Shown here: positions 25,941-34,694 of the stretch, one piece after another
How positions within the stretch are numbered: the stretch's first letter is position 1
How the letters are laid out: each line of letters starts with the position of its first letter
Assembly (NCBI GenBank): GCA_949300025.1
Contig: CASGCS010000014.1
Coordinates: forward strand, 1 to 39,482
Reading direction: 5' to 3'
DNA: 39,482 nucleotides
Source of the DNA: an uncultured bacterium
GTDB lineage: Bacteria; Bacteroidota; Bacteroidia; Bacteroidales; UBA932
The notes under the pieces: model-generated
The model's database searches: none
What the model saw: only the letters and a program-made list of their open reading frames with translations
Told to the model about the DNA's origin: nothing
Translations under genes and position numbers: made by a program

Positions 25941-26939
25941 CTACTTCTTGAATTCGCCGAAAGTATATGAGAACGAAAGGCTGAGCACCTCCTTGAACTG
26001 GACTCTGGGTGCAGAATGGCCCTCCTTGTCCGCTATCAGGACTTTGTCATCATAAATAAGGTTTGTCCTGAGCGACGAAGTCAGGAATTTGTTTATCCTG
26101 AAATCTGCCTGGAAATCCCACTTTATCTGGATATTCTGCGGTTTGTCGAGATAATCGGAGAAGAGGTTGAGCGTAGAGTTGAGTTTCAGGTTGTCGAAAG
26201 GGTTCCAGTTGAAGGTAGCCTTCAGCTGGGCACCGAACTCAAACCTTGTGGTCTGGTCCTCCTCGTTACCGTATTTGGTTCTCAAATCTTTGTCTGTCAC
26301 GACTACAATATTGCCCGTAAGCGGAGCAAGGTTAAGCGAGAGCAGATTGTTTTTCAGTTTATAGTCCACACCGAGACCGAGCGTTATGGTTGCCGGGGCA
26401 AAGAATTTTGAAACCATGGTGGCCTCGTCGGCATCGTTGTATTCGAAACCGGGAGAAAACTGCGAGGTAAAGTTGAAGATAGACGAAAGATAGAGATTGT
26501 CATACGCCTGAAGTCCGAACTTGCTGTCGAGAATAAGCTTGTCATCGCTCTTTCTGTAACCGTCTTCGAAAGACTGTACAAAGCCGTACGAGAACTGCCC
26601 TCTGTTCTCCCAGAAGATATTGCCCTTCTCATAATTGATATGGGCGTTGATATGGGCGTTGAAGGCTATCGAACCGGAACCTCCGGCTGCCCAGTTGGTA
26701 AGGGAAACCTGCGAAAAGCCCAGTTCGGTAAGAAGTCCCTTCTTCCAGAACTTAGGCGGAGTTACCGGCGTATAGTTTACGACCGGAACCGGAAAGCCTG
26801 CCCCTATTGCACGGCAAAGTTCCTGCTCCCTGCTCAACTGCGTTCCCGGCAGGGAGGAAACGGTATCTGTCTGGGCATGTCCCGCAAGTGTAACAAAAAG
26901 CAATATCGCCGCCGATACTATTTTCCAGAAAGGTCTCAT
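25941..26939 (-). CDS. DUF3078 family outer-membrane beta-barrel protein
   Basis: A 332-residue protein with a signal peptide (about 1-22, AGHAQ). It has the recognisable DUF3078 block FWKKGLLTELGFSQVSLTNWAAGGSGSIAFN, then regularly alternating beta strands rich in aromatic, Asn and Lys residues and a C-terminal segment ending SFSYTFGEFKK. This is the pattern of a small outer-membrane beta barrel restricted to Bacteroidetes. Function is not known. It lies between tilS and a conserved hypothetical gene whose stop codon directly abuts its start. Confidence 0.8.
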   Translation of the reverse strand: MRPFWKIVSAAILLFVTLAGHAQTDTVSSLPGTQLSREQELCRAIGAGFPVPVVNYTPVTPPKFWKKGLLTELGFSQVSLTNWAAGGSGSIAFNAHINAHINYEKGNIFWENRGQFSYGFVQSFEDGYRKSDDKLILDSKFGLQAYDNLYLSSIFNFTSQFSPGFEYNDADEATMVSKFFAPATITLGLGVDYKLKNNLLSLNLAPLTGNIVVVTDKDLRTKYGNEEDQTTRFEFGAQLKATFNWNPFDNLKLNSTLNLFSDYLDKPQNIQIKWDFQADFRINKFLTSSLRTNLIYDDKVLIADKEGHSAPRVQFKEVLSLSFSYTFGEFKK

Positions 26940-27641
26940 TTATTCGTTGTCTTCCAGCACATCGTCTGAGTTATACTTGTAGCCCATCCGTTTTCCTGTC
27001 TTCATCTTGGAATTCTCTATCTTGGTGTTTATCTGGTCCACGGTTGTCACCTTCACCAGATCGTATGGAGGCACAAGCAAATCGAATTCAAGCGTATAGG
27101 CCATTGCAGACTGGACAAACGCAACAAGTTCCTCCTTTGTGACCTTGAACTTGCCGAACGCCGAAATCTGACGCCTTTTCTGCCGCTTTCCCTCTACGAA
27201 GAAGTAACTTTCACGGTTTACGAACATCCTTGCTACAAGATAACCCAAATCATCGTTTCTGTTATACTTGAAGGAGTCCGACAGGAAATTGTAAACGCTT
27301 ATGACCCCGCAGTATGTATTCAGCTTGTCCTCTTTTGCATAGGGGTTTTTCCAGATTGAATGGTCACGGTCGAACTGGAATATGTCTGTATGCATGCTGA
27401 ACACCAGCACGTCGTCTGCAAATTTGAGTTCAGCTTCAAATTTGCCCTTGTCTCTGTACTCCAGTTTGATTCTGCGGTTCGTATTTCCGATTTCCGTCTC
27501 CAGCATGTCATTGAAATCGTTGCTCATCTCGCTGAGCACCTCCTTCAGCTGGTTGAACAGGTCGAGACAGCGGTCGTAAATGGAAGCCTTGACAGAGGCT
27601 TTTTCACTCAGGCACTTGAGTATCTGTTGTTCCATTCCCAT
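26940..27641 (-). CDS. Conserved hypothetical protein of Bacteroidetes
   Basis: About 233 residues with no signal peptide or membrane segment, so probably cytoplasmic. I recognise the pattern from Bacteroidales genomes (LEYRDKGKFEAELKFADDVLVFSMHT, FQFDRDHSIWKNPY, VISVYNFLSDSFKYNRNDDLGYLVARMFVN, LLVPPYDLVKVTTVDQINTKIENSKMKTGKRMGYKYNSDDV) but know of no assigned function. Starts at 27641 (MGMEQQ) or 27635 both avoid most of the overlap with proS; an upstream in-frame start at 27683 would overlap proS by 17 bases. Its coupling to proS and to a DUF3078 gene gives no clear clue. Confidence 0.75.
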   Translation of the reverse strand: MGMEQQILKCLSEKASVKASIYDRCLDLFNQLKEVLSEMSNDFNDMLETEIGNTNRRIKLEYRDKGKFEAELKFADDVLVFSMHTDIFQFDRDHSIWKNPYAKEDKLNTYCGVISVYNFLSDSFKYNRNDDLGYLVARMFVNRESYFFVEGKRQKRRQISAFGKFKVTKEELVAFVQSAMAYTLEFDLLVPPYDLVKVTTVDQINTKIENSKMKTGKRMGYKYNSDDVLEDNE

Positions 27642-27666
27642 ATCTAATTTCCGTTTATACAGGTTA

Positions 27667-29145
27667 TCAGTATGACCTTGCAAATATCACCCTCTGTTTC
27701 GACGGCTTCCCGGAATAAATGCACTTGCCCTCCTCCATCATTACATGGGTGTCAATAGGGATGCACCTTATCGTAGCCTTGGTAAGCTCTTTTATCTTCT
27801 CCTCCGTCTCTCTTGTACCGTCCCAATGGCAGAGCAGGAAACCTCCCTTCTCTATCCTGTCCACGAATTCGTCCCAGGTGTCCACCACAAAGGTATTCTC
27901 CTCTCTGAATTTCAATGCACGGGCATACATGTTCTCCTGGATTTTGTCCATCAGACCTATTATATGCTCGACTGCCGCATCGGCGGGGATGAACTCTTTT
28001 GTAAGGGTATCGCGCCTTGCCACCTCCACGGTGCCGTTCTGCAAATCGCGAGGGCCTATCGAAACCCTGACAGGCACGCCTTTCAACTCCCACTCGGCAA
28101 ACTTGAAACCGCTGCGGAGATTGTCCCTGTCGTCTATCTTCACTGTAAGGCCTGCGTCTCTGAGTTTCCGGGCAAAAGAGTCCATTTCGGCAATTATCGC
28201 CGCATGCTCCTGCTCGCCCTTGTATATCGGAACCATAACCACATGTATCGGAGCCAGTTTCGGAGGAAGCACAAGCCCGTTGTTGTCTCCGTGCGCCATT
28301 ATCAGCGCCCCCATAAGCCTGGTGGACGTACCCCACGAAGTGGCCCATACATACTCCTGCGCCCCCTCTTTGGTAGCATACTTGACATCAAAGGCCTTGG
28401 CGAAATTCTGGCCGAGGAAGTGCGATGTGCCGGCCTGCAGAGCCTTGCCGTCCTGCATCATGGCCTCTATGCACAAAGTATCTACAGCCCCGGCGAACTT
28501 CTCGCTTTCGGTCTTTTTGCCCACAATTACCGGAAGGGCCATGTATTCACGCGCAAACTTGGCATATACATGCACCATCTTCTCTGTCTCGGCTATCGCC
28601 TCTTCCTTTGTGGCATGGGCGGTATGCCCCTCCTGCCAGAGGAATTCCGCGGTTCTCAAAAAGAGCCTCGTCCTCATCTCCCACCTTACCACGTTCGCCC
28701 ACTGGTTGCACAATATGGGAAGGTCTCTGTATGAGGTTATCCAGTTTTTATAAGTATTCCATATTATTGTCTCAGAGGTAGGTCTTACAACCAGTTCCTC
28801 CTCCAGCTTTGCGTCGGGGTCTACAACCACGCCCGGACCGTCTGGATTCAGCATGAGCCTGTGGTGGGTCACCACCGCACACTCCTTTGCAAAACCCTCT
28901 ACGTGCTCCGCCTCCTTGCTGAGGAACGATTTGGGAATAAAGAGCGGGAAATAGGCATTCTGATGTCCTGTCTGCTTGAACATGCTGTCCATGTAATGCT
29001 GCATCTTCTCCCAGATGGCATACCCGTACGGTTTTATCACCATACAACCCCTGACAGCTGAATTTTCGGCCAGATCTGCCTTAACCACCAAATTGTTATA
29101 CCATTGAGAATAATTCTCCTCTTTGCTTGTTACCTCTTTTGCCAT
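27667..29145 (-). CDS. proS: Prolyl-tRNA synthetase, archaeal/eukaryal-like (type 3)
   Basis: A class II synthetase charging tRNA-Pro. 492 residues without the editing insertion domain of the E. coli type and with the C-terminal extension seen in the archaeal/eukaryal form. Motif 1 region [21 protein letters not shown], motif 2 [31 protein letters not shown], motif 3 [27 protein letters not shown]. The anticodon-binding domain begins near [12 protein letters not shown], and the end ..[13 protein letters not shown] is the conserved terminal tyrosine of this type. It is divergent from the Trp/Tyr-rich lipoprotein gene. Confidence 0.96.
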   Translation of the reverse strand: MAKEVTSKEENYSQWYNNLVVKADLAENSAVRGCMVIKPYGYAIWEKMQHYMDSMFKQTGHQNAYFPLFIPKSFLSKEAEHVEGFAKECAVVTHHRLMLNPDGPGVVVDPDAKLEEELVVRPTSETIIWNTYKNWITSYRDLPILCNQWANVVRWEMRTRLFLRTAEFLWQEGHTAHATKEEAIAETEKMVHVYAKFAREYMALPVIVGKKTESEKFAGAVDTLCIEAMMQDGKALQAGTSHFLGQNFAKAFDVKYATKEGAQEYVWATSWGTSTRLMGALIMAHGDNNGLVLPPKLAPIHVVMVPIYKGEQEHAAIIAEMDSFARKLRDAGLTVKIDDRDNLRSGFKFAEWELKGVPVRVSIGPRDLQNGTVEVARRDTLTKEFIPADAAVEHIIGLMDKIQENMYARALKFREENTFVVDTWDEFVDRIEKGGFLLCHWDGTRETEEKIKELTKATIRCIPIDTHVMMEEGKCIYSGKPSKQRVIFARSY

Positions 29146-29176
29146 ACTCTATAATATAGTCTCCAAAAATTATGTG

Positions 29177-29204
29177 TTGTTTGGAATAATTTTTGATATT
29201 TTTG
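29177..29204 (+). promoter_or_regulatory. Promoter of the Trp/Tyr-rich lipoprotein gene
   Basis: TTG (29177-29179, overlapping a second TTTG) and TATTTTTG (29197-29204) are separated by 17 bases, a reasonable Bacteroidetes promoter. The -7 element lies 49 bp before the ATG. Confidence 0.55.
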
Positions 29205-29241
29205 CTTTTGAAAAGGCAAAAATACAAAATAAATTAAAAAC

Positions 29242-29250
29242 AGGAGGTGA
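29242..29250 (+). promoter_or_regulatory. Perfect nine-base Shine-Dalgarno
   Basis: AGGAGGTGA, complementary over nine bases to the usual 16S rRNA 3' end, ends three bases before the ATG at 29254. Other genes in this window have only A-rich leaders or weak matches. Confidence 0.85.
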
Positions 29251-29253
29251 AAA

Positions 29254-30216
29254 ATGAAAAACAGAACTCTATTTACGCTGGTTCCCGCTCTTTTTCTCTT
29301 CTGCGGATGCAGTTCGATATATATGTCGCAGCAGAATCCCGACAGGTTCACAAACGGCATCTATGTAACTCCGGAAGAGAAGGAAGCCCGTTATCAGGCA
29401 ATGGACAATGAGAGGCTGGCACAGTTGCAGAAAGAGACCAGCGCCTCCATTATCAACGAATACGGCGATACTCACAATACATACTACCTGACAGATGGCG
29501 AAAGTTACGAATCAAGACTGAGAAAATTCGACTCTCCGGTCTATGTTTACAATATAGATCTCGATGACCTGTGGTATGACAGTTACTGGTATCGCCCCGC
29601 ATGGTATTGGGGAGCGGGATGGTACAATCCCTACTGGGGAGGCATCTACCAATCATACTGGTTCGGCAATCCATACTGGTACTGGTACGGAAGCCCTTCA
29701 TGGTACTGGGACTGGTACTGGCCCACACCATGGATGCACTACCATTACTACGGCTGGTGGGCAGACCCCTGGTGGCCCGGATACCACCACGGACACCACT
29801 ATGCAGGCCGGGACATCTATTACGGAAGCAGAAACTCCACACCTATGTATAACAACAGGGTCTATGGAAGAAACAACGGAGGCTCCACATACAGAAGGAA
29901 CAATACCGCGCACAACTCTGCTGCAAACAGCTACAACGGCATCTACTCGGCTCCAAACAGGAACACTTCGGGCAGCGCCTACAGGAGAGCCCGCACCAAT
30001 ACCGGCTACAGCACTTCTCAGGGTACGGTAAACAGAGTTGAATACAGCAGCGGCATAAGAAACCAGAACCAGAGCCAAAGCAGGACATCATACACACGCA
30101 GCAGGAACACAAGCACCTATACTCCGCCTGCAACTTCGCGCAGCTACTCCGGAGGAGGCTACTCTTCGGGAAGCAGCGGGGCAGTGCGTTCAGGAGGCTC
30201 GTCATACAGAAGATAA
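29254..30216 (+). CDS. Trp/Tyr-rich lipoprotein
   Basis: A 320-residue protein with a lipoprotein-like signal (FLFCGCSS, lipidated cysteine probably 19), a charged segment (about 30-95), then an extraordinary aromatic block. Residues 101-190 hold 18 tryptophans and about 20 tyrosines in short YW, WYW and PYW units with Gly, Pro and His. The C-terminal third (about 190-320) is Ser/Asn/Arg/Gly/Tyr-rich and likely disordered. I know no family function. The composition suggests a surface-exposed adhesive or assembly-forming protein, which is inference. It is followed 20 bases later by an outer-membrane protein gene and preceded by a strong promoter and Shine-Dalgarno. Confidence 0.8.
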   Translation: MKNRTLFTLVPALFLFCGCSSIYMSQQNPDRFTNGIYVTPEEKEARYQAMDNERLAQLQKETSASIINEYGDTHNTYYLTDGESYESRLRKFDSPVYVYNIDLDDLWYDSYWYRPAWYWGAGWYNPYWGGIYQSYWFGNPYWYWYGSPSWYWDWYWPTPWMHYHYYGWWADPWWPGYHHGHHYAGRDIYYGSRNSTPMYNNRVYGRNNGGSTYRRNNTAHNSAANSYNGIYSAPNRNTSGSAYRRARTNTGYSTSQGTVNRVEYSSGIRNQNQSQSRTSYTRSRNTSTYTPPATSRSYSGGGYSSGSSGAVRSGGSSYRR

Positions 30217-30236
30217 ACAACTAAAAAGCAGAACAG

Positions 30237-31802
30237 ATGAAACATAACAATATCAAAGCTGCCGCAGCGGCATTTGCGCTCCTTTTGACAGGAGCGGCTT
30301 TTGCACCGGCATACGGACAGAACATGTGGGATGCATACCTCTTCTCGCAGCAGACCAATGAAGGAAGCGCAAGAAGCGTGGCAATGGGCAATGCATTTGT
30401 GGCACTTGGAGGAGACATGGGGGCGATTTCAATAAACCCCGCATCTTCAGGCGTATACACCTACAATGAATTCATATTCACGGGAGGTGTCACCTCCGCA
30501 AACAGTCATGCAGACTATCTGGGGAACAGCCTGAGCACCGGAAAGACGCGCTTTGGAGTCCCCAATTTCGGTTTCGTGTCTACATTCAATACCGGCAGGA
30601 GGAGCAGCGGGCTTATAAGCTGGAATCTCGCCCTTGCATTCAACAAGACAAACAACTTCACAAGCAGAATGAGTGCCGGCGGCACCTCCACCGAGAGCAG
30701 CTATCTGCAAAGCATGGCTCAGGGGCTTGGAGGAATCCACGCCACCAATCTGGACATGAACTCCTACAACGACCCGTTTTTCGGAAGCGGAGCATCATGG
30801 AAATCAATCCTTGCATGGAACACCTCTCTTCTGGACACTCTTCCCGATTCTGGCTATGACTACTATGCCGCAACCGAAAACCTCAACGGATACAACATAG
30901 TGCTCGGCGGTCCTGTCCGCCAGTATTTCACCTCTGAAAAGACAGGAAGTGTCTCAGAGGCTGTCATCAATTTCGGCGGAAACATTTCAAACAAGTTCTA
31001 TTTTGGAGTCAACCTCGGAATTGTAAACGTATGGTACAACTATAACGAATTCTACTCTGAAAGCGCACTCGACTCGCGCAATTTCAACTCGGGATTCGAG
31101 AACTTCACGATGCAATACCGCCAGAAGACTACAGGCACGGGAGTAAACCTCAAGGCAGGAATCATATATCTGCCTGTGCGCGGGCTGAGAATCGGCGCGA
31201 GCATCTCCACCCCCACATGGCTTTACCTTTCAGATGAATGGGAAGAGAGAGTAACATCCAGCTTCAACGACGGCTACTCGCAGGATCTGCTTTCGCCTCT
31301 GGGAAAATATGACTACAGGCTCGACACCCCCTTCAGATGGAATGTCGGAGTTGCATATACGATAGGAAACATTGCTGTCGTAAGTGCAGATTATGAAAGC
31401 GTAAACTATTCTCAGATGAAGCTTTCAGATTACGATTATCCCGGGTACTTTGCAGAAGAGAATGCAGCCATAAGCAGTTCGTTTACCACAGCAGACATTT
31501 TCAGGGCCGGAGCCGAGGTGCGCCTTGCGCCTGAATTTGCCGTAAGGGCCGGCTACCAGTACTACAACGAAGGATACAAGTTCGACAGCACCACCACGCA
31601 GATAGGCTCGTTCGGCATAGGCTACAGCGGCCGGAGCGGATTTTTCATAGATGCCGCATATCTGCAGAAACTCAAGAGGACAAGCGAAGATTTCACCCTG
31701 TACGATGACATAATCTACAGCGACAGTACGGTAATGGCGCCCTCCGGCACAAACAGATATACAAACTGGAAGTTGCTTGTCTCAATAGGAATCCGCTTCT
31801 AG
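30237..31802 (+). CDS. OMPP1/FadL/TodX-family outer-membrane protein
   Basis: A 521-residue beta-barrel protein with a signal peptide (about 1-27, APAYGQ). The N-terminal NEGSARSVAMGNAFVALGGDMGAISINPAS block is diagnostic of the OMPP1/FadL/TodX family (and of related PorV-like proteins). There, the segment after ARS.AMG plugs the barrel lumen. Alternating aromatic strands continue to a C-terminal phenylalanine (KLLVSIGIRF), the outer-membrane insertion signal. Family members let hydrophobic molecules cross the outer membrane. It probably forms an operon with the preceding lipoprotein. Its TAG stop overlaps that of the convergent WbqC-like gene. Confidence 0.85.
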   Translation: MKHNNIKAAAAAFALLLTGAAFAPAYGQNMWDAYLFSQQTNEGSARSVAMGNAFVALGGDMGAISINPASSGVYTYNEFIFTGGVTSANSHADYLGNSLSTGKTRFGVPNFGFVSTFNTGRRSSGLISWNLALAFNKTNNFTSRMSAGGTSTESSYLQSMAQGLGGIHATNLDMNSYNDPFFGSGASWKSILAWNTSLLDTLPDSGYDYYAATENLNGYNIVLGGPVRQYFTSEKTGSVSEAVINFGGNISNKFYFGVNLGIVNVWYNYNEFYSESALDSRNFNSGFENFTMQYRQKTTGTGVNLKAGIIYLPVRGLRIGASISTPTWLYLSDEWEERVTSSFNDGYSQDLLSPLGKYDYRLDTPFRWNVGVAYTIGNIAVVSADYESVNYSQMKLSDYDYPGYFAEENAAISSSFTTADIFRAGAEVRLAPEFAVRAGYQYYNEGYKFDSTTTQIGSFGIGYSGRSGFFIDAAYLQKLKRTSEDFTLYDDIIYSDSTVMAPSGTNRYTNWKLLVSIGIRF

Positions 31803-32446
31803 GCCTTCAGATAAGATATTGCATTCGGTCCTTCGTTGCAAAGAAGGTCGAGCATGGAAAGATTTGGAAGAAAGCCTTGCTTATGGGAGAAAACCTGATA
31901 GTAAGGCTTTTCTATTTCAAGTTCCGAAAGAAGAGACCCACCCTTGTACTTGGGGCTGATTCTCTCCCTCAAATCGAGTGTCCCGCAGTCTGGCTCCCTG
32001 CGAAACTCTTCTGTAAACGATATTTCGCAACTGATGCCGGCCATTTCGGCCAACAGCCTTATTATGGAAAGATTGAGGGCGAAGAGCGAACTCTGCCTGC
32101 TCTCCAGAAGAGAGTAAATGTCATCCCTGTAATATTCGAAGAAGGGCGTTGTCATATATGCCGCCTCCATGGCCCTTTCATGCTGCAGCACCCAGTTGGT
32201 TCTGTAATCTATCTCAATCTCGGTTATGGGCAGGTTGTGGGTGGGGTCGCGTTTGACAGGGAGTATTAAAGAGAGCAACCCGTTGGCGCCATAAATGCAG
32301 CAACGGGTTCTGTATGACTGTTTCCGGAAAGTCTCGCACCGCTCCAAAAGCACCTGCTGCGCATTTGCCATTGCGGCAAAATATTCGACAGGCGGAAAAT
32401 AGGCGGTAGAGAGCAGAACGGTCTTAATCTTCGTCGGCAATGACAT
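31799..32446 (-). CDS. WbqC-like family protein
   Basis: A 215-residue protein of the WbqC family. The pattern STAYFPPVEYFAAMANAQQVLLERCETFRKQSYRTRCCIYGANG, then LSLILPVKR and ITEIEIDYRTNWVLQHERAMEAAYMTTPFFEYYRDDI, is typical. Members are often found in O-antigen and surface-polysaccharide loci, but the reaction is not established. It overlaps lpxA by 23 bases at its start (ATG 32446); a slightly shorter protein starting nearer the conserved block is possible. Its TAG stop shares the palindrome CTAG with the convergent outer-membrane gene. Confidence 0.85.
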   Translation of the reverse strand: MSLPTKIKTVLLSTAYFPPVEYFAAMANAQQVLLERCETFRKQSYRTRCCIYGANGLLSLILPVKRDPTHNLPITEIEIDYRTNWVLQHERAMEAAYMTTPFFEYYRDDIYSLLESRQSSLFALNLSIIRLLAEMAGISCEISFTEEFRREPDCGTLDLRERISPKYKGGSLLSELEIEKPYYQVFSHKQGFLPNLSMLDLLCNEGPNAISYLKA

Positions 32447-33224
32447 TCGGATTGCGTTTGATGATGCCGCGCTTCGACGATGCTATAAAGTCGAGTATGG
32501 CACGCTTTTCCGGAGTCTGTTCAAAAGTCTCCTCAACCTTTCTGCAGGCATCCGAAACGTTCATGTCGCTGTCGTATATAACTCTGTAAATATCTCTGAT
32601 CCGCTCTATCTGCTCAGAAGAAAAGCCTCTCCTGCGGAGACCTATTACATTTACACCCACATAGGAAAGCGGACGTTTGCCGGCCAGTGCGTAAGGCGGC
32701 ACATCCTTGCCGACCATGGAGCCTCCTGAAAGCATTGCGTGCTGTCCTATCTTGGAGAACTGGTGAACGGCGGAACTTCCTCCTATGATGGCCCAGTCTT
32801 CAACGTCTGTCTCTCCTGCCAGCCCCACGAAACTTACCAGGATGCAGTTGCTGCCCACCACACAGTCGTGTGCAATGTGCACATACGACATCACCAGAGT
32901 ATTGTCACCCACCTTGGTAACGCCTTTCCCGCTGGCCTCAGTGCCTCTGTTTATCGTTGCACACTCTCTGATTGTCACGTTGTTGCCTATCTCGACATAG
33001 GTAACCTCGCCATGAAACTTCATATCCTGCGGAATGGCGCCGATTACCGCACCGGGGAAGACCTTGCAGTTGCTGCCCATCTTTACGTAATCGTATATGG
33101 TTACATGGGGGCCTATCTTGCAGCCGTCTCCTATTTCAACATTCTCCGCAATATAGCAGAACGGCCCTATTTCCACATTGGCGCCGATTTTGGCATTGGG
33201 ATGTATATACGAGTTGTTCTCCAT
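32424..33224 (-). CDS. lpxA: UDP-N-acetylglucosamine acyltransferase
   Basis: The first enzyme of lipid A synthesis: transfers a 3-hydroxyacyl chain from acyl carrier protein to UDP-GlcNAc. 266 residues of left-handed beta-helix hexapeptide repeats (IGANVEIGPFCYIAENVEIGDG...), with the catalytic histidine at 119 in HIAHDCVVG. The C-terminal helical domain (IGLRRRGFSSEQIERIRDIYRVIY) is standard. One base separates it from the fabZ stop. Confidence 0.96.
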   Translation of the reverse strand: MENNSYIHPNAKIGANVEIGPFCYIAENVEIGDGCKIGPHVTIYDYVKMGSNCKVFPGAVIGAIPQDMKFHGEVTYVEIGNNVTIRECATINRGTEASGKGVTKVGDNTLVMSYVHIAHDCVVGSNCILVSFVGLAGETDVEDWAIIGGSSAVHQFSKIGQHAMLSGGSMVGKDVPPYALAGKRPLSYVGVNVIGLRRRGFSSEQIERIRDIYRVIYDSDMNVSDACRKVEETFEQTPEKRAILDFIASSKRGIIKRNPNVIADED

Positions 33225-33225
33225 C

Positions 33226-33708
33226 TTATTCTTTGTTTTTAATTATCTGAGCTATCATGTCGCTTTCACAGACAAGGGTGTCGCCTACGTAAGCCTGGCC
33301 GTGCATGCATACGATGGAGCGCCTCATGGGCTGTGTAAGAATCAGTTTCAAGACAAGCACATCGCCGGGAACCACTTTCTTCTTGAATTTTGTATTGTCG
33401 ATTTTCGCAAAATAGGTAGAGTATTTGTGCGGCTCGTCAACCTGTCTGAGACAGAGTATTCCGCCGGTCTGGGCCATGGACTCGACAATCAGGACGCCCG
33501 GCATGACAGGCTCCTCGGGGAAGTGCCCTATGAAAAAGCCCTCGTTTATACCTATGTTCTTTATCCCCACAACATAATCGTCTCCCATGTCAATGATTCT
33601 GTCTACCATTAAAAAGGGAGGACGGTGAGGGAGAAGTTCCTTTATGCCGTTTATGTCTACGACAGGCTCCTTGTTCGGATCAAAATGAGGTATCTCTTCA
33701 AGTGTCAT
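33226..33708 (-). CDS. fabZ: 3-hydroxyacyl-ACP dehydratase, separate gene
   Basis: Dehydrates beta-hydroxyacyl-ACP in fatty-acid elongation and shares the hydroxyacyl-ACP pool with LpxA and LpxD. 160 residues with a hot-dog fold; catalytic His62 and Glu76 lie in GHFPEEPVMPGVLIVESMAQ. Many Bacteroidetes have this domain fused to the C-terminus of LpxC. Here the lpxC stop codon is followed by 11 bases and a new ATG in a different frame. The first about 20 residues (MTLEEIPHFDPNKEPVVDINGI) resemble the linker of the fused proteins. A longer in-frame version reading into lpxC has no homology and is rejected. Confidence 0.93.
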   Translation of the reverse strand: MTLEEIPHFDPNKEPVVDINGIKELLPHRPPFLMVDRIIDMGDDYVVGIKNIGINEGFFIGHFPEEPVMPGVLIVESMAQTGGILCLRQVDEPHKYSTYFAKIDNTKFKKKVVPGDVLVLKLILTQPMRRSIVCMHGQAYVGDTLVCESDMIAQIIKNKE

Positions 33709-33719
33709 GGTTAAATATT

Positions 33720-34649
33720 TTAATTTGTTTCTATACTCTTCTTTATCTCTTCTCTTATAACTCTTGCCACACCCGTATTTATGCCGTGTCCGGTCTTGTA
33801 GCCTATCACCCTTGCCTTCAAGGGCATGCCTATAAGGGAGAAGTCGCCCATTATGTCGAGCAGCTTGTGACGGGCGCATTCGTTGCCGAATCGCAGCTGC
33901 AGGTGGTTCAGATAACCCTCCGGAGCCCTCTCCAGGCTCTGCACGTTAAACAGTTCAGCCAGCCTGTCCAGCTCCTTCTGGTCTACATGGTGCTCCACTA
34001 TCACAATTGCGTTGTCCAGATCTCCGCCTTTTATAAGGTTGTTCTTGAAGAGCGGTTCCAGTTCGTGGAAAAAGACAAAGGTCCTGCACGGAGCAATCTC
34101 CGATGCAAAATCAGTTGCAGGGGTAAGCCTTGCATACTGGTTTCCCAGAACCTTGGAGTTGAAGTCTATCATCAGGTCTATGTTGAACTCGTCGTCTGGC
34201 ATTACAACAAGTTCCGAGCCGGATTTCGGGTCTCTGTAGAGGATTTTTGACTTGGGGGTAAAATAGCGTCTCTCCGCCTGCTGCTCCTCGATTCCGCCTT
34301 TGATGAACTCTGTCACGTAAGGCAGCGCGCTCCCGTCAAGGATTGGAACCTCCTGAGAATCTATGGAAATAAGGGCATTGTCTATGCGCAGGCCATAAAG
34401 AGAGGCCATAAGGTGTTCGAGAGTGGATATTTTCACCTCTCCGTTCTCCAGAGTGGTTCCACGCGAGGTGGTTGTCACATAATCCACGCAGGCATCGATT
34501 ATGGCATTTTCGCCCAAATCGGTACGCCTGAACTTTATCCCGAAATTTTCGGGTGCGGGCTCTACGCTCATCCTTACACTCCTGCCCGAATGGAGCCCCT
34601 TGCCCGAGAATGTATGTTTTTTCTTTAAAGTATGCTGATTATCACGCAT
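33720..34649 (-). CDS. lpxC: UDP-3-O-acyl-N-acetylglucosamine deacetylase
   Basis: The zinc deacetylase that commits the cell to lipid A. 309 residues, the length of the stand-alone enzyme. Zinc ligands His79 (STLEHLMASL), His261 and Asp265 (NECARHKLLDIMGD) and the catalytic His288 (TGHGINT) are all present, as is FSGKGLHSG near the N-terminus. Most Bacteroidetes versions that I know continue into FabZ as one polypeptide of about 460 residues; this one stops after REEIKKSIETN. It lies 45 bases downstream of lpxD. Confidence 0.96.
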   Translation of the reverse strand: MRDNQHTLKKKHTFSGKGLHSGRSVRMSVEPAPENFGIKFRRTDLGENAIIDACVDYVTTTSRGTTLENGEVKISTLEHLMASLYGLRIDNALISIDSQEVPILDGSALPYVTEFIKGGIEEQQAERRYFTPKSKILYRDPKSGSELVVMPDDEFNIDLMIDFNSKVLGNQYARLTPATDFASEIAPCRTFVFFHELEPLFKNNLIKGGDLDNAIVIVEHHVDQKELDRLAELFNVQSLERAPEGYLNHLQLRFGNECARHKLLDIMGDFSLIGMPLKARVIGYKTGHGINTGVARVIREEIKKSIETN

Positions 34650-34694
34650 CTGCGCCGTAATATTAATAGGTTTAAGTCCACAAAGATATAAATT

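Noticed and set aside
27719..28753. Long open frames antisense to proS
   Set aside because: proS is complete and canonical; these frames are Ser/Cys/Leu-rich by-products.
33709..33879. Extended fabZ frame overlapping lpxC
   Set aside because: The upstream 57 codons lie in a different frame from lpxC and have no similarity to the fused protein, so they are not evidence of a frameshifted fusion.
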